Part shown: positions 1 through 12,001 of the stretch, one piece after another
Layout of the letters: each line of letters starts with the position of its first letter
Numbering within the stretch: position 1 is the first letter of the stretch
Origin: Viscum album
Lineage: Eukaryota; Streptophyta; Magnoliopsida; Santalales; Viscaceae
Direction: 5' to 3'
DNA: 64,000 nt
Assembly: GCA_963277665.1 (NCBI GenBank)
Contig: OY728163.1
Span: 1,906,692,644-1,906,756,643 of the forward strand
Position numbers and translations under genes: made by a program
Notes under the pieces: generated by a model
Told to the model about the DNA's origin: nothing
Database searches by the model: none
What the model saw: the letters and a program-made list of their open reading frames with translations, nothing else

Positions 1-551
1 GTGCTCCTGCTTCAATCCACCAAGGTTTCGATAGAGATTGATCATCAATGTAGAGAAGAATAAGGAAGAACAGTAGAGAGGGAAGGTTTGGTGGAGAGAG
101 AGATATTAATGTATAAAACTAATTTTAATCCCTTAATTTTCTATTTATAGAAAATAAATGTTGGAACCCACTAACGGTTGTAAAATATGAAACCTCTGCG
201 CCCTCTCATTTTATGTCATGCCTAGGTAAAACAACCCTTTTAAAACTCAAAATCTATGTCTTATTTCCAACCCAATTCCACATTTGAATGTTATTAGATT
301 CGGCTTTTGATACAAAATAATTATGTTTAATTATTTTATTTATAATTTTTCACATGGGTGAATTTTCTCATATAAGTGTCATGCCGAAAAAAGTTATTCC
401 CTACCTAGGTTAAATGGCTTGTTCCAAAATCAACCATGGCCTATGATTTCAGATCCAAGATAACTTTTATGATTTATTTTCTTTCCATTTCATGCATAGT
501 ATAAAATATACTTATTTTTTTAATTAATTCCTCGCACATTGGGCCTCGACA
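1..551 (-). mobile_element. Partial LTR (U3 and promoter) of a minus-strand retrotransposon, cut by the window edge
   Basis: Read on the minus strand this stretch starts with TGTCGAGGCCC at 551 and carries a CTATAAATAG TATA box (141-150). Downstream of that is a pyrimidine-rich CTCTCTCTCC leader-like segment that runs off the left edge. The flank from 552 onward reads directly as Ty3 pol, so 551/552 looks like an insertion junction. The far end and the target duplication are outside the window, so the family, and whether this is a solo LTR, cannot be told. The boundary and the LTR identity are inferred; the promoter-like layout is seen. Confidence 0.5.
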
Positions 552-1120
552 TTTCACGTTGTTTGAACACCCATCTTTGGAATCATATATAAAAATATTT
601 CAAAGTATTACAAGGAAAAAATTGGTTCTCTATAGATATTGGATTAATTTTTGATTATTCATGTAGGGTATTCTTTGATGAGCTAAAAAAGTATCTGACG
701 ACTCCACTGACCATACAACCCCCACTCTAGGAGATTCATTTTGAGATTATGTGTGATGAGTCTAACTTCCCAGTGGGGGTCGTCTTATCTCAAAGGAGGG
801 AAGGGTAGTCCCATGTGATTACGAATGAATCTAGGATATTGTATTCATCCCAATAAAACTACATAATCAAGAATAAGGAGTTTCATGAAATCAAATTTTA
901 TTTAGATAAATCACGTTCATATTTATTAGGCTCTAAATTAGTTTTTTTCCCTAACCATACAACTATGAGGCACCACTTGAAGAAGCCTGATGCAATGCCT
1001 AAACTTAGTTGATTGATGCACCTTTCTCAAGAATTATACATTGAGATAATGGATAAGAAGGGGTTAAAAACATAGTGGCAGACCACGTGAGTAGGACTAC
1101 TCACACACTTGAGGCTGACA
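552..1120 (+). pseudogene. Decayed Ty3/gypsy pol, end of RT and RNase H (Athila/Tat type)
   Basis: From about 600 the + strand reads as the connection and RNase H part of a Ty3/gypsy polyprotein. Successive recognisable pieces are FDELKKYLTTPLTIQPP, FEIMCDESNFPVGVVLSQRR, SHVI.NESRILYSSQ, LDKSRSYLLGSKLVFFPNH and LKKPDAMPKLS, then a D-K-K-G segment. This is the usual order around the first RNase H aspartate (CDxS), and the spacing is near normal. Several in-frame stops make it non-functional. The nearest family pattern is Athila/Tat. The start is truncated by the LTR at the left edge. Confidence 0.78.
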
Positions 1121-2480
1121 CCTTGGACCAAGTACCACTTTAGGACACTTTCCCCGATAAGAATATTTATACACTATCAGGTACACATCCTTGGTATGTT
1201 GATTTAGTTAACTACATTGTTTCCTCTAAAATTACTAAAAATTTAAACAAACATAATGTGTACTAATTAAAGAGATAGTTCAGGTTTTATATGTGGGATG
1301 ATCCCAACCTCTCGCACATGTGTATTGATAAATTTATTAGGTGGTGTGGTCTTGATAATGATTTTGAGTCTGTTTTACATTTTTGTCCAACAATTTCTTG
1401 TGGTGGAATTATTGGAATCCAACAAAAAGATAGAAAATTTCTAGACTCTGGATTATATCGCCCAAGCATATTCTATGACGATCATGTGTTTTGTAAGTCA
1501 TTTTCACATTTCCAACACATTGGTAACATTTTTATGAGATATGAGATGGCCCAATAACACATATTATTCTATGATATTTTTAATGATTGTGGAATTAATA
1601 TTATGGGGCATTTTCTAGTTAATTTGGTTTCTTGTACATTTTTTTTGTTGTTGATTACATTAGAAAATGGGTGGAGGCCAAGGCCACTGGGACTGATGAT
1701 TCTTGTGTTGCAGTCAAATTTTCAAGGTACATATTTTCTGTAGGTTTAGAGTACTGAAGGCTATCATGAATGACCAAGGAATACATTTTTGAAATTGAAA
1801 TTTGGATTATCTCCTTATAATGTATGGGGTGACACAGAAAACATCAACACCATAGCACCCCCACACAAATGGTCAGGCTAAAGTTTCAAATTGAGAGTTG
1901 AAGAAAATTTTGGAGAAAAATGTGCAGTCAAATTAAAAGGATTGGATTAAGTGCTTATATGATGTTCTATGGGATTATATAACATCATACAAAACCCCCA
2001 TAAATATTTCCCCATTTCAGATTGTTTTTGGGAAAGCCTATCATCTCTCTGTGGAAGTCAAGCATCAGAATTATTGGGATATAAAGAAATGCAACATAGA
2101 TTTGGCCCAATTTAAATTAAAAGGAAGCTGTAAATTCAAGAGTTTGAATTGATTTTATTATCATCATATGAGAAATCAAGGCTCAATAAAGAAATATCAA
2201 CATAATCTCATTAAATATTGATTTAAAAAAGGAAATTTCATATAGGATAAAAATTCCTACTATACATTTCACAAAGAAAGTTGATGCCATTTAAGTTGAA
2301 TTCGAGATGGTTAGGTCATTATATTGTGTATAATTTTTCCTTAAGGTGAATTTGAGATCACATAAGGGAACACAAGAAGAAGATTTATAGTTAGTAAGAA
2401 ATTTTTGAAGCAATACATTGAGGGAATTTCTACTGATGTAGTGGATTTCATCACACTGCATGACCCCATTATCAATTTCT
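1121..2480 (+). pseudogene. Decayed Ty3/gypsy integrase (Athila/Tat type)
   Basis: A short open stretch at 1291-1557 matches the linker and zinc-binding part of plant Athila/Tat integrases, with readable LHFCPTISCGG and YRPSIFYDDHVFCKSF pieces. The DDE core follows: DYIRKWVEAKATGTDDS near 1650-1700, a TKEYIF remnant after it, HPHTNGQAKVSN near 1855-1895, then a LKKILEKNVQ segment. A KTPINISPFQIVFGKAYHL piece lies near 1990-2050 and a typical YIEGISTDVVDF tail near 2415-2450. Stops and frame changes occur throughout. It continues the RNase H fragment upstream. The family assignment rests on the conserved order and on motifs recalled for this lineage. Confidence 0.75.
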
Positions 2481-3811
2481 AATATCAAGATGTTCCTAAC
2501 CCTTTCACTTTTATAATACTTTTCCTATTTGAAATAGTTAATTTCATATGCACATGTCATTTTATAAGATCACATTGAGGAAAATGAAATATTTTATATG
2601 TGGGGGAGGGGACAACATTTTGGGTAGTAATTTAGGATTTTATTTTTTGCGTTTTGTGTGTTCTTTTTATTAAATTTTTCATTAAAATTAAAAAAAAGAA
2701 AAAAAGAAAATAAAAACATATTGTGTAGAGTGTTCATTTGGATATGGAATTTATATAAAATAAATATTTTCAATATTCATTAGTGGCATGTTCAATATGA
2801 AATATTTCTTCATCAAAGGGTTGATTTTTTTTATAAAAAATGAATTCGTTGATAATATGATTGGTTCTGTCATTATAAAAAAATTTAGATTTCAACATCA
2901 TTAATTTTTATATTTATTTATTTTAAATTATGTCACTAATTTCTCCACACAAAATTTCTTGAAACCATGACTTGTGAAATTTTTCCTACTCAATTGAAGG
3001 TATATCCAATATAGGTTAAAAAACATACATCTTATATCAATGGTTGATAAATAAGTTTGTTTCTCTTCTGATCAGTTTCACTACAATACCAAATTAACCT
3101 AGAATTGTGTACTTGTTATGCGACTGTTGTACACCATCAAAAATGAGTACATTAAAATCAACAAAAATCAAAATTAAAACACAAAAATACTGGTTGTGTA
3201 TTGGGAATGTTAAAACCCACTCTTCTTCATCCATTGATCTTGTTATAAATATTACAGTTAGTTTCATGAGAAGATCAAACAAGGGTTGAGAGTTGAGTTT
3301 GATATTTTTTCTAATAATTTTTTTTGAAAAAAACAAATATAATAAATAAGGTGAGTAATGAAATGTACAACACATGAGGATATGTAGGTCAGGAACTTTT
3401 GTTTTGACTTTCAAGATTGCTTAAGTGAGTGGGTCTTGAAATTTGATTACAAAGGAATGTAGAACCGGTTTGGTGAATTAAACCGTGTAAAAATAATTAT
3501 TTTACGTGACTTGAATATACTGAATAAATGGTGGAGATATGAACTTGGAATGGTTGGCACACACACACATGTGTGGAATTAGTGCAATGGTAGACCAATG
3601 ACTTATTTCTCTAGGATTAGTGTTCATATCACTGGATTATGTATTGATAAAATTTATGAGAAAATAACTTTAAAATTTATTGATATTGACTCGTGATGAG
3701 ATTATTACTTTTCCTATATTTCCACTATGGATTGAGTAATATGAACATGCATATCTGTCACATTTGTTTTGTAATACATGATATGTGACTTTGCCTAGGA
3801 GTGAAAAGGGT
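2481..3811. other. AT-rich stretch between Athila/Tat-like pol and 3' LTR
   Basis: Athila-type elements often carry an extra ORF here. I find no open frame longer than about 60 codons on the element's strand and no domain I can name. A purine run, TGGGGGAGGGG at 2601-2611, just after the pol remnant resembles a polypurine tract. The 3421-3800 part has less low-complexity sequence and could be the remnant of an env-like ORF, but that is only a guess. Confidence 0.4.
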
Positions 3812-3824
3812 AAGTGTGGGGAGT
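3812..3824 (+). other. Polypurine tract of the Athila/Tat-like element
   Basis: AAGTGTGGGGAGT lies directly before TGATAAAG. In Athila elements a GTGGGGAG-type plus-strand primer immediately precedes a 3' LTR beginning TGATA. Both the motif and the distance from the pol remnant fit. Confidence 0.55.
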
Positions 3825-5468
3825 TGATAAAGAAAAATTTTAATGAATAATTTTTATATAATAAATTACATAATTTTCTCACATTGTGTTAAATAGGTTT
3901 ATTTATGAAATATTTAGGATTAGATCATTCATTTGAAATTTTGATTAAAATTACAGTTTTACCCTTTAAAATTCATTGTAGTATTTTAGTGATAAATATT
4001 TTTTATGTATTATTTCAACTCAAAATTTTGTAACTATGTTTCTAACATAATGGGATACAACTTTAATTTATTACATCATTGCCACATCATGTATTTGATT
4101 GGAGTAAAAGGCCCAAGAAGTCAAAGATGGGATGAACTCGCCATATTGGACATTGGTTCTCTATTTGGGCCATAACTTCCCTATCCATTGAACCAAAATT
4201 TTTAGAAAATATATAAAAACCAATTTCATATGAATCATGATCCCTTTTGGACAAATAGTTCCTGATTTTGGGTGGTCAAACAGGCAGTGCAACTTGCCTT
4301 AATTTATTTGGCCTAATTTCCCCATTCACACTTGAAACCTCTCAAAACCTAGCCTCCCGTCCACTATATAAATTAGCGATTTTTTCATTTGGAAGAATTT
4401 GGATGTGAATTAGAGAATTGTGAGTATATTTGAAGTGGTTCCTTGCAATTTCAATTCACCATTGGGGAAGGGATGCTATAATTCTAGGATCTCTTCCAAA
4501 GTTTCCTTCTCTTCCTCTTCTTTGTTGTAATATTGTTGTTATTTTAATTAAATATTAGTTTCTATTCCTCATATTCTATTATTTTAAATTATTTTCTTCA
4601 TTTATTTACTTATTTTGGGATGGAACTAAAGATTATAAATGATATTTACTTATACCCTATCTATACCATTGCAAATGTAATACATTTCTATGGTGACTAC
4701 ACTGCCCATGGAAAAGATGTTTTCATTATAATTAATCAACATATTACCTTATTAATTTATTTATATTTAATCAATGACATAAGGTAATTTACATAATATG
4801 ATCAAAAAATGTATTTTTTAAATTACACAAAACTAATAAATCAGTTGAACAATTCACACAAAAAATATGTGTGGTCAAGATTTGTGTAAATTGTGAGAGC
4901 GCAAAATTAATCGGTAAAACGGAACTACATGGGATATATTTATAGAGTTAAAATATAATCCATAAAATGAATTAATACTTATTTTGATAATTTATTTGTG
5001 CCCTAATTATTTACTAACCATAATATATCCATAGAACAACAATAAAAGTAGGGTTCTTCGATTGCATATTCTAAATCTGTCTAAGGGTTTAACTCTTTTC
5101 ATCTTGGTGGTAATGTTAATTATTTTAGGGTTTTACTTTTAAAAAATTAGGGGGTCATAATTAAGTAGATGTTAATTTAAATTTTAATTAATAATAATTA
5201 AGTGATGTGTTATATTTATATCGATTACCCCTTTGAAAATATTCTCTAAAAAAACATCTTCTCGTTGTGTCTTATTAATCAATTTTCATTTAAAAAAAAT
5301 TATAATATTCTTCCAGCATAATTCTTCTAGATTTATAAATTGAAACCCTACCATCCATTTAACCAATTTTATTCTTTTGTTTTATTTTATTTTTAAAATA
5401 CCTTTAATAAGTTGTTAAATTTAATTCCTCTCGGAGACAACATTGGTTAGCCACTCTATTGCACCTAA
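3825..5468 (+). mobile_element. Probable 3' LTR of the Athila/Tat-like element
   Basis: It starts at TGATAAAG right after the polypurine tract. It contains a + strand TATA box (TATATAAAT, 4365-4373) preceded by CT-rich sequence, and a T-rich TCTTCCTCTTC stretch at about 4510-4520 that would lie in R/U5. The right boundary is set loosely near the CTCGGAGACAACATTGG...CTATTGCA segment at 5430-5468, which resembles the end of Athila-type LTRs. The left copy is not in the window, so the length of about 1.6 kb cannot be confirmed by comparison. Confidence 0.45.
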
Positions 5469-8400
5469 ATAACCCAAAACCGAACATCATTTGAGAGTTC
5501 TCGTGATAGTGAATTTAACAATGATACATAATGGTTTTATAGGGGATAGTGTAAAGAGAATATATATCCAATATATAGAAACTAAATGGGATGGAATCTT
5601 GTTTCTAGAGTATACATATGGTTGAATATTGATTTTTTGTGTTTAATGAGGTTCCAATTAATGAAATAAAACATTTAGTAATAGATAATATTGAATGGAG
5701 ATTATTTAGATGATGATACATGGATTTATATAATTTTTTGGATAGAAATATTACAATAACATTTAAATGGGTAAACCATAGTGTAGTAGATAAAAAGACC
5801 TAAAAATAGTGTTTTTTTGGACAATAGAGATGAAAAATGTAATTATTAGCTGCGGGTTATCTAAAATAAGATAATTTTTTAATACCACCAACTAATAATT
5901 CCATTTAATTGAATATAATTTTCAATCATATCTAATCAAATAATTTTAAACTTTTACAAGGACACTGTGAAATGTTTCATTTGTCATTTATTTTATAATT
6001 ATGAGACACGTTAGTGATTAATTAAATACCTTATTGTATAATCAAATAACCAAATATTATTACTTGATTATGAGAATATTTTAAAATCATAAAATCATTT
6101 ATAAGGTGTTTTAATTCATATTCATTAAAATTAAAAATATGGAAATAAGTTGATATTACTCATCATAGAATGGTTAGTGGGAAATGAATGATATATCATG
6201 GAAGATCTTCCAAGGTAATTCTAAGGGGACCAAACCAATATATAGGAATTGTGGGAAAAATTATATATAAAGATTAATTTATGGGACCACTAGGTGGATA
6301 TTCATGTTTTACATCAAATATAGTATATTGACTAATATTTTTACTACCACAGGTTTATATTTTGTTGGAATAATAAATCATTGATTATAAGATTAATTTC
6401 ATTCTAAGAATGAGTGAGGATATATACTAAATAATTTTTTAACATGGCTTGAAATGATCTATCTACAATGTTATGAATCTCATGAGGTCATATTGAAATT
6501 TTAATTTTTTTTATTTAAATTTCAACCATATTTATCTTAGAGATAAAGTGAGTTTGAAGTATATAGGTGTTATATAAAGATATAATTTTTTTAATTAATG
6601 AAATATGTTTAAGAAAAATATATAAAAATTATATATGTCTGATTATGTGCCCTTCCATATTAGTTGTGTGGGTAGTTTATGATGGTTTTTTCATTTAATA
6701 AGAGAATCATACGAAAAAATAACTAATCGCATAAAAATATTTATATAATGATTGTACTATAAATACTATATTGGTAACTTGAGGGAGTAATATATGTGTG
6801 AATCACATACTCAATTGTTATAGATTTTTAATAAAAAGTGATTATAAAATTTTTGTTGTTTTATTATAGGAAAATAAATTATTTTTTCATTTTTCGAGAA
6901 TAATAGGAATCTTAAGACAAAGAATTTAGAGTCCATGAAAATGATTGTTTAAGGGACTTCTCCATTTCATTCTAATGGTGGATTTTATTTCATTACTACA
7001 ATAATTGAACATTTAAATAGTATATTATATGTTTATATATCAAAGTTAAAAATTTATTTCATTCGAGTTCTTTCTTGAGGGAAGGTTGTGGTGGATAGTT
7101 CTTCTAAAAATCTATTAAAATTGTTATAAAATAATATTGGAGAATCTAGTTGGATGTATTTATAATTGATTTTTTAGTGAATGGGAACAAGGACTAGAAA
7201 TAATAAAATAGAAACCATCTAATATAATTTATTAGTGGATTAGATTAATTAGATGTTTATTTTTAAGGCCTAGAGAATAATGTTTCTCCATTTTTTGTAA
7301 AATATGCTTTGGGTAGAATATCTAATCTATGTTCATTGTCTCATCAACATGAGTCCCTAAAAACAATTATATTATGGGAATCTAGAAAATTTTCAATAAA
7401 AACCATGACAATGTTTTAAAAAAATCTTTTCTAATGACTCACATATATTCATGTTGGTTCAAAGGACGTGGAAAATAATGTACAAAATTACCATGAATGT
7501 TTTCTTATTTTCTTTGATGATGAACACTTGGGGTTTCAGCATTGTGATAATAAAAATTTGGAAAATTTATGAATCTAGAATATTTTATTTAATTATTATT
7601 TTTTCTAGAACTATATTATCATCATTAAATATGGAGTTGAGATAAAATAATGAATAAAATATAGCACATTATATTTTCACAGAAATAATATTATTTATAA
7701 AAAAATTAGGAATTTTATAGGGACTAAATGTCTAAAAATGAATGAAAGACCAAAATAAGTACTAGAATGATCATGAATTATAGATTAATGGAAAATATAT
7801 CCAGAATAGGATGTTAAAGTAGGGTTATTTTTCATTAATTATTTTACTAAAATATCATTTTTCATATATCAACCTTGACTGGCTAGGTAGAAGAAAATTA
7901 TCATTAATAATCAGCACCACACAATTATTATGAATGTAGTATAGCTCATAACCTAAGATGAAGAATAATTCATTAATAATTTTTGAATACACTACTTACT
8001 ATTAATTATGAATTGGATTCAATAAAATAATATAAAATATATGACCTAAGGAAACATCTAAAAGTTATTATTTCACTTAAAAACAAATTGGTATTCAAAT
8101 GAGTGTATGAATTATATTAAAAAATGTGGTAAAATAAATAATTTGTTTAAAATTGAATCAATATATTGATGGGATAGATTTATCTAAAATACATTCTTCA
8201 GTTACCAAGAATAAAAACATTTATTTTTATAGTTTACTTATTCAATAAAATTATTTAAAAAATTAATATCTTAATATAGATTTGGAATGAGAAATTTATA
8301 AGAAGGTACTAGAGTGTTTATAGAATAATTAAACCATGTCCTACTATAAATGTCTAATAATTGTCTTTAAGGTTTAAATAAGATCTATAGAGTGGAAAAG

Positions 8401-8937
8401 AAGTCCTATAGAATTATTGATAATAAAATTTAATTTATAGTGTGAAGAAAATTTTTTTCTAACTACTAATTTTCATATATGGTTGTAACATTATTCTTAC
8501 CTAATATGTTCTTAATATATCCCAATGGGAATGGTCATTAAAGTGATTCAGTAAATTTAAGGTAAATTTTTCAAATGATTTTGAGATAATGGATACTGTA
8601 GAATACAAAATGATTATGGGGAGTTAGATCAACTAATTTAAAAATACTAAAAAATTTTATTTCTCAATGAATGAGTACATCGATTATATACTGGAAATAA
8701 TTTTTATAACCACTTATATACCTATGTTTACCACATTCATTAGAAACATCAATTTATTGAAATAGGATTCAAAAAAATTTGAAGATGATGATATATAGCC
8801 ATAAATGTTCCTACTTATATCGATAAAAATAAACATTAAATAAACTGTGGCATGTTTCATAAACCATCTGATAGTGGACTACATTCCTAGAAGAAGGTTG
8901 AGTCATAGTAACCCAAAGCATGATTATAATAGGCTAG
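5469..8937. other. AT-rich unassigned stretch, host of the minus-strand gypsy insertion
   Basis: Very AT-rich, no long open frame on either strand, and almost no CpG. It is probably an eroded transposable element. The only possible coding trace is a copia integrase-like segment at about 6916-7190, listed separately. No terminal repeats, tRNA or clean microsatellite stand out. Confidence 0.4.
6916..7190 (+). pseudogene. Possible decayed Ty1/copia integrase core
   Basis: One + strand frame reads TKNLESMKMIV, a stop, then GTSPFHSNGGFYFITTI and YVYISKLKIYF. The arrangement resembles the copia integrase start, where an L-x-H-x-D-x-x-G-P segment is followed by GGxxYFxTxID and WVYxxKxK. The first catalytic Asp is not preserved. 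Downstream to about 7600 other weak resemblances follow, but frames shift constantly. This is inference from spacing and partial matches only. Confidence 0.3.
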
Positions 8938-11900
8938 GGGTGGAATTCCGATCTAAGTAGGAATATCACACATGTTGGAGGAATTACACTATATAATTAT
9001 ATATAGAAACACATCTATAAAAACCAATAATGTAGAAAGGATAAAATTGAATAATGATCTATACATAGTATCTACCACATAACAGAGTGAAAAAAAATTG
9101 TATTTTAAAAAAGTCTAAATTCAATAAAAAATAAAATAAAATAAATTTCAACATGGTAAATGTAAATAATGGAAAACTGTAAACTAGACTCATAGAAATA
9201 ACCATATAATCAAACTCATTATTCTATTTCTGCTCCTGATCCTCCTAGGACACTATCAGATGTATTTAATATTCATAAGACATACACTTGTGGGGAGATC
9301 CGATGCCTGGGTTAGTAAATTATACTCAACAAGACACACCAATATCAAAAAATAAAAAGTATCAAATATGAGTTTTCTCTTAACCACAATTATATTTCAA
9401 TCAGGATATGTGTGACATAGATAAAGAACATCCATAAAGGGTAAATGTGAATAATAAAACTGAATATAAGTATGATTAAAGTAGAAAACCAATCATAAAA
9501 GTCTCAAAAAAACCACACATCAACATATGATTCTAGATATATATTTATGGTTATACACGATTACGAGAGAAGTAACTCTTCACGTCTAGATAATAGTAAC
9601 GATTCTCAAGAAAGAGGTCATAATGTCAGGCCTCTAAATTATGATGAACATGATGGATCTCAAATAATAATGATACACAGATATTTGGACACACACATGG
9701 ATCACTTAGGAAATAGGGTTCACCTTTTGTAATTATTGTAATAGATCTGGGATCGATACTTGGAAAAATATTTTTCATGGAGGTTATGAAAAAAATTCTA
9801 TGTAAGACTAAATAGAACATGTATAGCTTGAGGAATCTTAGAGGGATATATGATCTAATCCCTCAATGGGTCTAAAATATAAAACAATAGTAAAAATATT
9901 ATATTGAACCCTTAGGGGACAAGATTGAGACAACTCACATTAGAATCAGTAAACTCACCCACACTGTTCCAAATGATGGAACACAATCAAATGGTGATAA
10001 AAAATTAAACACACCCAATGGAAAATTAGTTAAGAATCACTAAAATAAGTGTATCAATTTAATCACCCCATGTTGTATATTTGATTCCAAAATGAATGGA
10101 ATCATCACATTCTATGGGGAAATAAAATCAAGGTGGACAACTCATGTTCCCCTGTGTTTATCTGGTAAATCCTAATGAGTGCATGAAGCTTTTTGCCGAT
10201 CTAAAGGTATAAAAAATCCACTGATAAGATATAAAAATAAAAATTAATGTTCACGTTGATTACTCTATTTTGATACTTCTTGAATGATACTCATGATAGT
10301 CCATTTACAATCCCAAAACGAATACCTGATAAAAAACACAATTCACCAAATCACACATGAATGATGTTTCATGGTCCCTATCCACAAGTCTTGATTAAAT
10401 ATAAAAAATTGGTATTGAGTCATACGTATTAATATCAGGGTTACAATGTTGTATAATAAGTGTCAATCAGATGTTTCAGGATGATGTTATGAATGAAACA
10501 AGATTTGATAACTATAATAACAATATTATTAATAATAATTCATATTATTATTATTATTATTATTTAAATCCTTATTCAGTTGGATGGAGATATAGGACCA
10601 ATATTAACTATAACTACTTCATACATCTTGAGAGAATTACACCTCCATAATTTCCACTTTTTTCTTTTTATATTATTACCATTATTTTATATAATAATTA
10701 CAATAATATAAAACTAAAGGGGAATTTCCTTCTTCACACTTAGTCTCATTCCCCAACATGGATTCTTCCCTATTTTATATTTTTCATTTATTTTTTAATA
10801 ATTTAATTTTTATTCAAATTAATTATAAGAACACATCAAGGGTAGTGAGAACCTTACCATCCACAAAAATACTTTTTGACAACATCACCAGTGGTTGGAT
10901 TCTAAACACCCATATCTCAGAAATATTAATTGCTACTACATTAGAGGGATCCACTCAATAGAACATCCAAACCACCAATACCCAATCCATAGTATGGTAC
11001 AGATCATCCCTATCACACCTTTATCAAATCTAAAAAATAGAAATCTAAACTCATGAGTGTGATCCATTGTTCCAAATAATGAATGCATAGTGATTATTGT
11101 ACCCTGATATTTTTGAATCATCGGTAAATCAATTAATAATTAAACACTCAAAGGAAGAAGGGACATATGAGAATAACCTAAAATTTTCCTTGATTGATAG
11201 CTAATTTCATATGTTTTTCATAAATAGAATCTAATGAAAAGGGGTAATAAAATCAATTATAATAATCAAGAATAAATAAATAAAAAAATTTATATATAGG
11301 ATGATATATTAAATTTTAGACCACCAATGATGATCGTTATGTAAATTATTTGGAATAATAATAATTCACAATCAACTCATACATTAATTTGGATAAAAAA
11401 ATTACATGCTTGGGATTTGACCAATTGTTGATGAAGAACAATATGACGTCTTCATAGTTGGCAGGATTTTTGAACATAATTGGTGTAAATGATCCTCATA
11501 GTACTATCATAAATTTGATCCTCTGATCAATTTTCATCCACCAATGATCTATTTCATGATCTCCTATGAAATTTTAGTTTTATAAAGAAAAATAGGTGAT
11601 TTCATTATAAAAATCCATTTATAGATGACTCCATGTCATGAAAATTTAGTAAATAAATTTATTTACATAAATAAAATTATCTATGTATTCACCTACTATG
11701 GTGCTTAATCCAATCATCTGACATTATCCATGGTTATTTTAGGCCTATGGTTAAAAACATGCCATGGAGTCCAAAATTGTCTAATAATTATAATTTGGTA
11801 AACTTTTCAGGATTTATTCCACTTTTTATTGTAAAATAGGTGCACATGATATTAATATATTATATATATTTATTAAATAAATTATGATATCTCTAGGAAT

Positions 11901-11985
11901 AAAAATATTATGATGTCTCAGCTCTTAGATCATTAAATATTTAATAGAATATGTCATAGTGTAACACTAAAAAATCATCATTACA
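8938..11985 (-). mobile_element. 3' LTR of the old minus-strand Ty3/gypsy element
   Basis: This segment aligns with 26861-28307 + 38358-39958. Examples are TGCTCCTGATCCTCC at about 9231 against TGCTCCTGGTCCTCC at about 27150, and AATGATGTTTCAT at about 10362 against 28283. The two copies are collinear over about 3 kb, diverged, and the second is split by a later insertion. On the minus strand the LTR begins TGTAATGATG at 11985, directly after a polypurine tract. It contains an ATT-rich microsatellite (10526-10565). The low-coordinate boundary near 8938 is estimated from where similarity fades. Confidence 0.68.
10526..10565. repeat. (ATT)n microsatellite in the old LTR
   Basis: An imperfect ATT/AAT run. 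The sister LTR has a shorter, more interrupted version near 38500-38530, so it expanded or decayed after the LTRs formed. Confidence 0.75.
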
Positions 11986-12001
11986 TTCTCCCCACCATTG
12001 G
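11986..12001 (-). other. Polypurine tract of the minus-strand gypsy element
   Basis: Minus strand CCAATGGTGGGGAGAA, immediately before the TGTAATGATG start of the LTR at 11985. A purine-rich plus-strand primer abutting a TG start is the expected 3' LTR junction and fixes the element's orientation. Confidence 0.65.

Noticed and set aside
3094..3414. 106-codon minus ORF in the Athila-like env region
   Set aside because: No family resemblance and opposite to the element's sense; low-complexity residues.
8866..8890. CTGATAGTGG as a reverse-complement PBS at the low end of the old 3' LTR
   Set aside because: A PBS is not expected outside a 3' LTR, the match is poor, and it lies outside the zone of LTR similarity.
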